64,000 nt of DNA from an uncultured Blautia sp. (GTDB taxonomy: Bacteria; Bacillota; Clostridia; Lachnospirales; Lachnospiraceae): assembly GCA_934408705.1 (NCBI GenBank), contig CAKRVL010000002.1, positions 1 through 64,000 of the forward strand. Reading direction: 5' to 3'. The position numbers were made by a program, and so were the translations under genes. The number at the start of each line of letters is the position of its first letter. Position 1 is the first letter of the stretch. The notes beneath the pieces were generated by a model that saw nothing but the letters and a program-made list of their open reading frames with translations, ran no database searches and was not told the DNA's origin. Of this stretch, positions 62,034 to 64,000 are shown in pieces.

Positions 62034-62912
62034 TTAATTATGCTTTCGGTATTCCCGGGGACTGCAGCCTTTGATTTTTGTAAATACCTTGGAATAATAA
62101 TTGGAATCTTCAAATCCTACAACTCTTGCCACATCACTGATTGCTTCGCCGGTTTTTAAATATTCCAGACTTCGTTCAATACGATATTCCTGTAAAAACG
62201 AGAAAAGTGTTGTATTCATATGGCGTTTAAACAATCGTGTGCACTCGCTTTCACAAAGATGGATATGCCCGGAAATATCTTTTAAAGTAATTCTGTTTTT
62301 ATAATTTTCTTCAATATATGACAGGATCTTTTTTATTCTGTCAAACTCAAGTGAATTTTCCCTGGAAGCCTGGGGCTCATATGTAATGTGTTCCAGAAGA
62401 AGCCGCCACATGGACTGCAGATAAATAATAATGTCCAGTTCATAAAACTCCGGCTTTTCCCTGTCAAGAGTGATAACACGGAAAAGATAGTCACGAAACT
62501 GTCTGTGCCACGGTTCACTCTGATCGATACAGATGGCAGGAAGCAGGGAGTCCTGAATAACCGGCTCGACGTATTTGCTGTTAATGGTGCTCTGAAAAAA
62601 ACCATAAATCAGGCGGGAATCGAAGGTCACAGGAATATAAGAACAGTCTTTCTGATTCTCCATAGTGCCGGAATGCAGCACACCGGAATTGTTAAATACA
62701 ATATCTCCTTCTTTTAAATGATAGACAAGATTGTTAACCTTATAACACATAGTGCCTTTTTGTACATAGGTAATTTCTATCTCAGGATGCCAGTGCCACA
62801 TAAAAGAGCCGGATTCATATTCAGATAGCTTCTGGTAGCTGACTAAAAAAGGAAACTGTTCATTACCATGCTGCTTTAATTCTTTCTGAAACTGGTTTGT
62901 GATGATCTGCAT
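62034..62912 (-). CDS. AraC family transcriptional regulator with cupin sensor domain
   Basis: 292 residues. The N-terminal half is a cupin-like sensing domain (FMWHWHPEIEITYVQKG and KEGDIVFNNSGVLHS). The C-terminal 100 residues carry two helix-turn-helix motifs: ITLKDISGHIHLCESECTRLFKRHM and AISDVARVVGFEDSNYYSKVFTKIKGCSPREYRKHN. It probably activates sugar genes in response to a small ligand. It is divergent from the galactokinase gene and convergent with the microcompartment operon; either could be a target. A direct repeat fitting its binding mode lies between it and the kinase gene. AGGAGGAACG precedes the ATG. Confidence 0.9.
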   Translation of the reverse strand: MQIITNQFQKELKQHGNEQFPFLVSYQKLSEYESGSFMWHWHPEIEITYVQKGTMCYKVNNLVYHLKEGDIVFNNSGVLHSGTMENQKDCSYIPVTFDSRLIYGFFQSTINSKYVEPVIQDSLLPAICIDQSEPWHRQFRDYLFRVITLDREKPEFYELDIIIYLQSMWRLLLEHITYEPQASRENSLEFDRIKKILSYIEENYKNRITLKDISGHIHLCESECTRLFKRHMNTTLFSFLQEYRIERSLEYLKTGEAISDVARVVGFEDSNYYSKVFTKIKGCSPREYRKHN

Positions 62913-62932
62913 GTCGTTCCTCCTAAAATGCT

Positions 62933-62990
62933 TATCAGTAAAAACGCATAAATTTACCTATATTATACATCTATCAGAGACAAAAACGCA
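62933..62990. promoter_or_regulatory. Direct repeats in the araC-galK divergent region, possible AraC sites
   Basis: TATCAG followed shortly by AAAAACGCA occurs twice: 62933-62938 with 62940-62948, and 62972-62977 with 62982-62990. The copies are about 40 bases apart in the same orientation, close to four helical turns. A minus-strand TATAAT (plus-strand 62962-62967) for the regulator gene lies between them. Confidence 0.5.
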
Positions 62991-63084
62991 ATATATTACT
63001 TATTTTTCGCAAGTTAATTAAGGTAATCTTTATAAGAAGTGTTACAATAAAAATAACAATATAAAAAAACAGGAGAGCAGAACC

Positions 63085-64000
63085 ATGAATTTACCAGAAA
63101 AAGTAAACTTTGAGAAAATCTATGGAGAGAGTACCAAATGTGTAGCGCGTTTCCAGAAGCTTGCAGATAAATTTGCTGAAATCTACAAGCATGATCATGC
63201 AGATTTCTTTACCTCTCCGGGAAGAACTGAAATCATTGGAAATCATGTAGATCACAATGGTGGTAAGGTAATTGCTGGAAGCATTAATCTGGATACCATC
63301 GGCGCTGCAGCACCAAACGGAACTAATGTGATCCATATCACAAGCGAGGGCTACAGAGATGAGATCGTAGTTGACCTTGACAAACTCAGCAAAGAGAATT
63401 ATTCCAAGGGAACATTTGCACTTCTTGCCGGAATGATGGAAGGTGCCAGAAAGAACGGATTTAAAGCAGCCGGCTTCGACGCATATGTAAGCACCAATGT
63501 AATCGCAGCAGCAGGTGTCAGCTCCTCTGCATCATTTGAAATGCTTATCTGCGTAATTATCGACTATTTCTTCAATGAAAGCAAGATGACCTACACAGAT
63601 TATGCAAAGATTGGTCAGTATGCTGAGAACGTTTACTGGGATAAAGCTTCCGGAATGATGGATCAGATGGCTTGTGCTGTAGGCGGTCCTGTTCTCTTTG
63701 ATTTTGCAGACAGAAATGACCTGAAATATAGCAAGCTTGACTTCTCCTTCGGAAAATTCGGACACAGACTGGTAATTGTTAATACAGGTAAAGGTCATGC
63801 CGATCTTAGTGAGGAATATTCTGAGATTCCGGGAGAGATGAAGGCAGCAGCCAAAGTGCTTGGTGTAGAGCTTCTTCATGAGACTAATCTTGAAGCGCTT
63901 CTTGCACATATAAACGAGATTGAAGATGACAGAGCTATTCTCCGTGCTATTCATTTCTTCGAAGAGACCTCCCGCGTAGAGCGTGCAGCAGATGCTATCG
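63085..64000 (+). CDS. galK: Galactokinase (GHMP kinase), 5' part, runs off the window
   Basis: The frame opens at ATG 63085 behind AGGAG and stays open to the last base (305 codons visible). GHMP motifs are present: SPGRTEIIGNHVDHNGG (about residues 41-57), the sugar-recognition region of galactokinases, and AAAGVSSSASFEML (about 136-149), the ATP-binding loop. The wording GRTEIIGNHVDHNGG is that of the Lachnospiraceae-type galactokinase family. The third GHMP motif lies beyond the window. It would phosphorylate galactose; a related sugar kinase is possible. Likely controlled by the divergent AraC protein. Confidence 0.85.
   Translation, partial: MNLPEKVNFEKIYGESTKCVARFQKLADKFAEIYKHDHADFFTSPGRTEIIGNHVDHNGGKVIAGSINLDTIGAAAPNGTNVIHITSEGYRDEIVVDLDKLSKENYSKGTFALLAGMMEGARKNGFKAAGFDAYVSTNVIAAAGVSSSASFEMLICVIIDYFFNESKMTYTDYAKIGQYAENVYWDKASGMMDQMACAVGGPVLFDFADRNDLKYSKLDFSFGKFGHRLVIVNTGKGHADLSEEYSEIPGEMKAAAKVLGVELLHETNLEALLAHINEIEDDRAILRAIHFFEETSRVERAADAI

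Overview
The window reads as a chromosomal segment of a spore-forming, acetogenic gut Firmicute of the Lachnospiraceae, most likely Blautia or a close relative. This rests on three things seen together: Wood-Ljungdahl (reductive acetyl-CoA) genes beside an electron-bifurcating [FeFe] hydrogenase, a full set of low-GC Gram-positive housekeeping genes with strong AGGAGG ribosome binding sites, and endospore genes (spoIVA, yqfC, yqfD, a TepA-type protease, an ftsK/spoIIIE translocase). No rRNA, tRNA, CRISPR array, insertion sequence or prophage is visible. Almost all of the sequence is coding; the longest gaps are just under 300 bases.

Layout. 1-6.4 kb: C1 metabolism (end of a methyl-THF methyltransferase, corrinoid activator RACo, DUF3786 protein, fhs, fchA, folD). 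6.5-8.0 kb: MOSC protein and moaA. 8.1-12.3 kb: hydCBA bifurcating hydrogenase. 12.3-14.1 kb: spoIVA and a small membrane protein on the minus strand. 14.2-17.6 kb: four secreted proteins, three with cell-wall-binding-type aromatic repeats, two of these with transglutaminase-like domains. 17.6-23.1 kb: a five-gene dlt-like cassette (MBOAT, SGNH protein, DltA-like adenylation enzyme, PLP decarboxylase, carrier protein). 23.2-26.9 kb: purine permease and CLC transporter (minus), then an intracellular subtilisin. 27-29.7 kb: probable Re-citrate synthase and NADP isocitrate dehydrogenase. 29.8-36 kb: ABC-F protein, rex, nnr, alr and a mazF-type toxin. 36-45.4 kb: CBS-domain membrane protein, yebC, tepA, nfnAB, uppP, ftsK/spoIIIE. 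45.4-52.3 kb: Dabb protein, rlmH, dus, DUF2284, yqfC, yqfD, phoH, ybeY, DUF3048 protein. 52.4-55.4 kb: proline operon with a 5-formyl-THF cyclo-ligase. 55.5-60.2 kb: large surface protein, degenerate M14 carboxypeptidase-like protein, MATE exporter. 60.5-62 kb: small microcompartment locus (two EutS/PduU-like shell proteins and EutP). 62-64 kb: AraC regulator divergent from a galactokinase that runs off the end.

How the parts fit. HydABC, NfnAB and Rex form a redox module linking NADH, NADPH, ferredoxin and H2 to the folate branch of acetogenesis. Re-citrate synthase plus isocitrate dehydrogenase would feed 2-oxoglutarate for glutamate, which the proB/proA operon uses for proline. The most unusual system is the dlt-like cassette with a built-in fold-type III PLP decarboxylase: it predicts an envelope ester modified with a decarboxylated amino acid made on a carrier protein rather than plain D-alanine. 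The second is a regulatory architecture seen three times, at spoIVA, tepA and yqfC, in which a terminator-like stem-loop carries the ribosome binding site of the following sporulation-type gene in its 3' arm.
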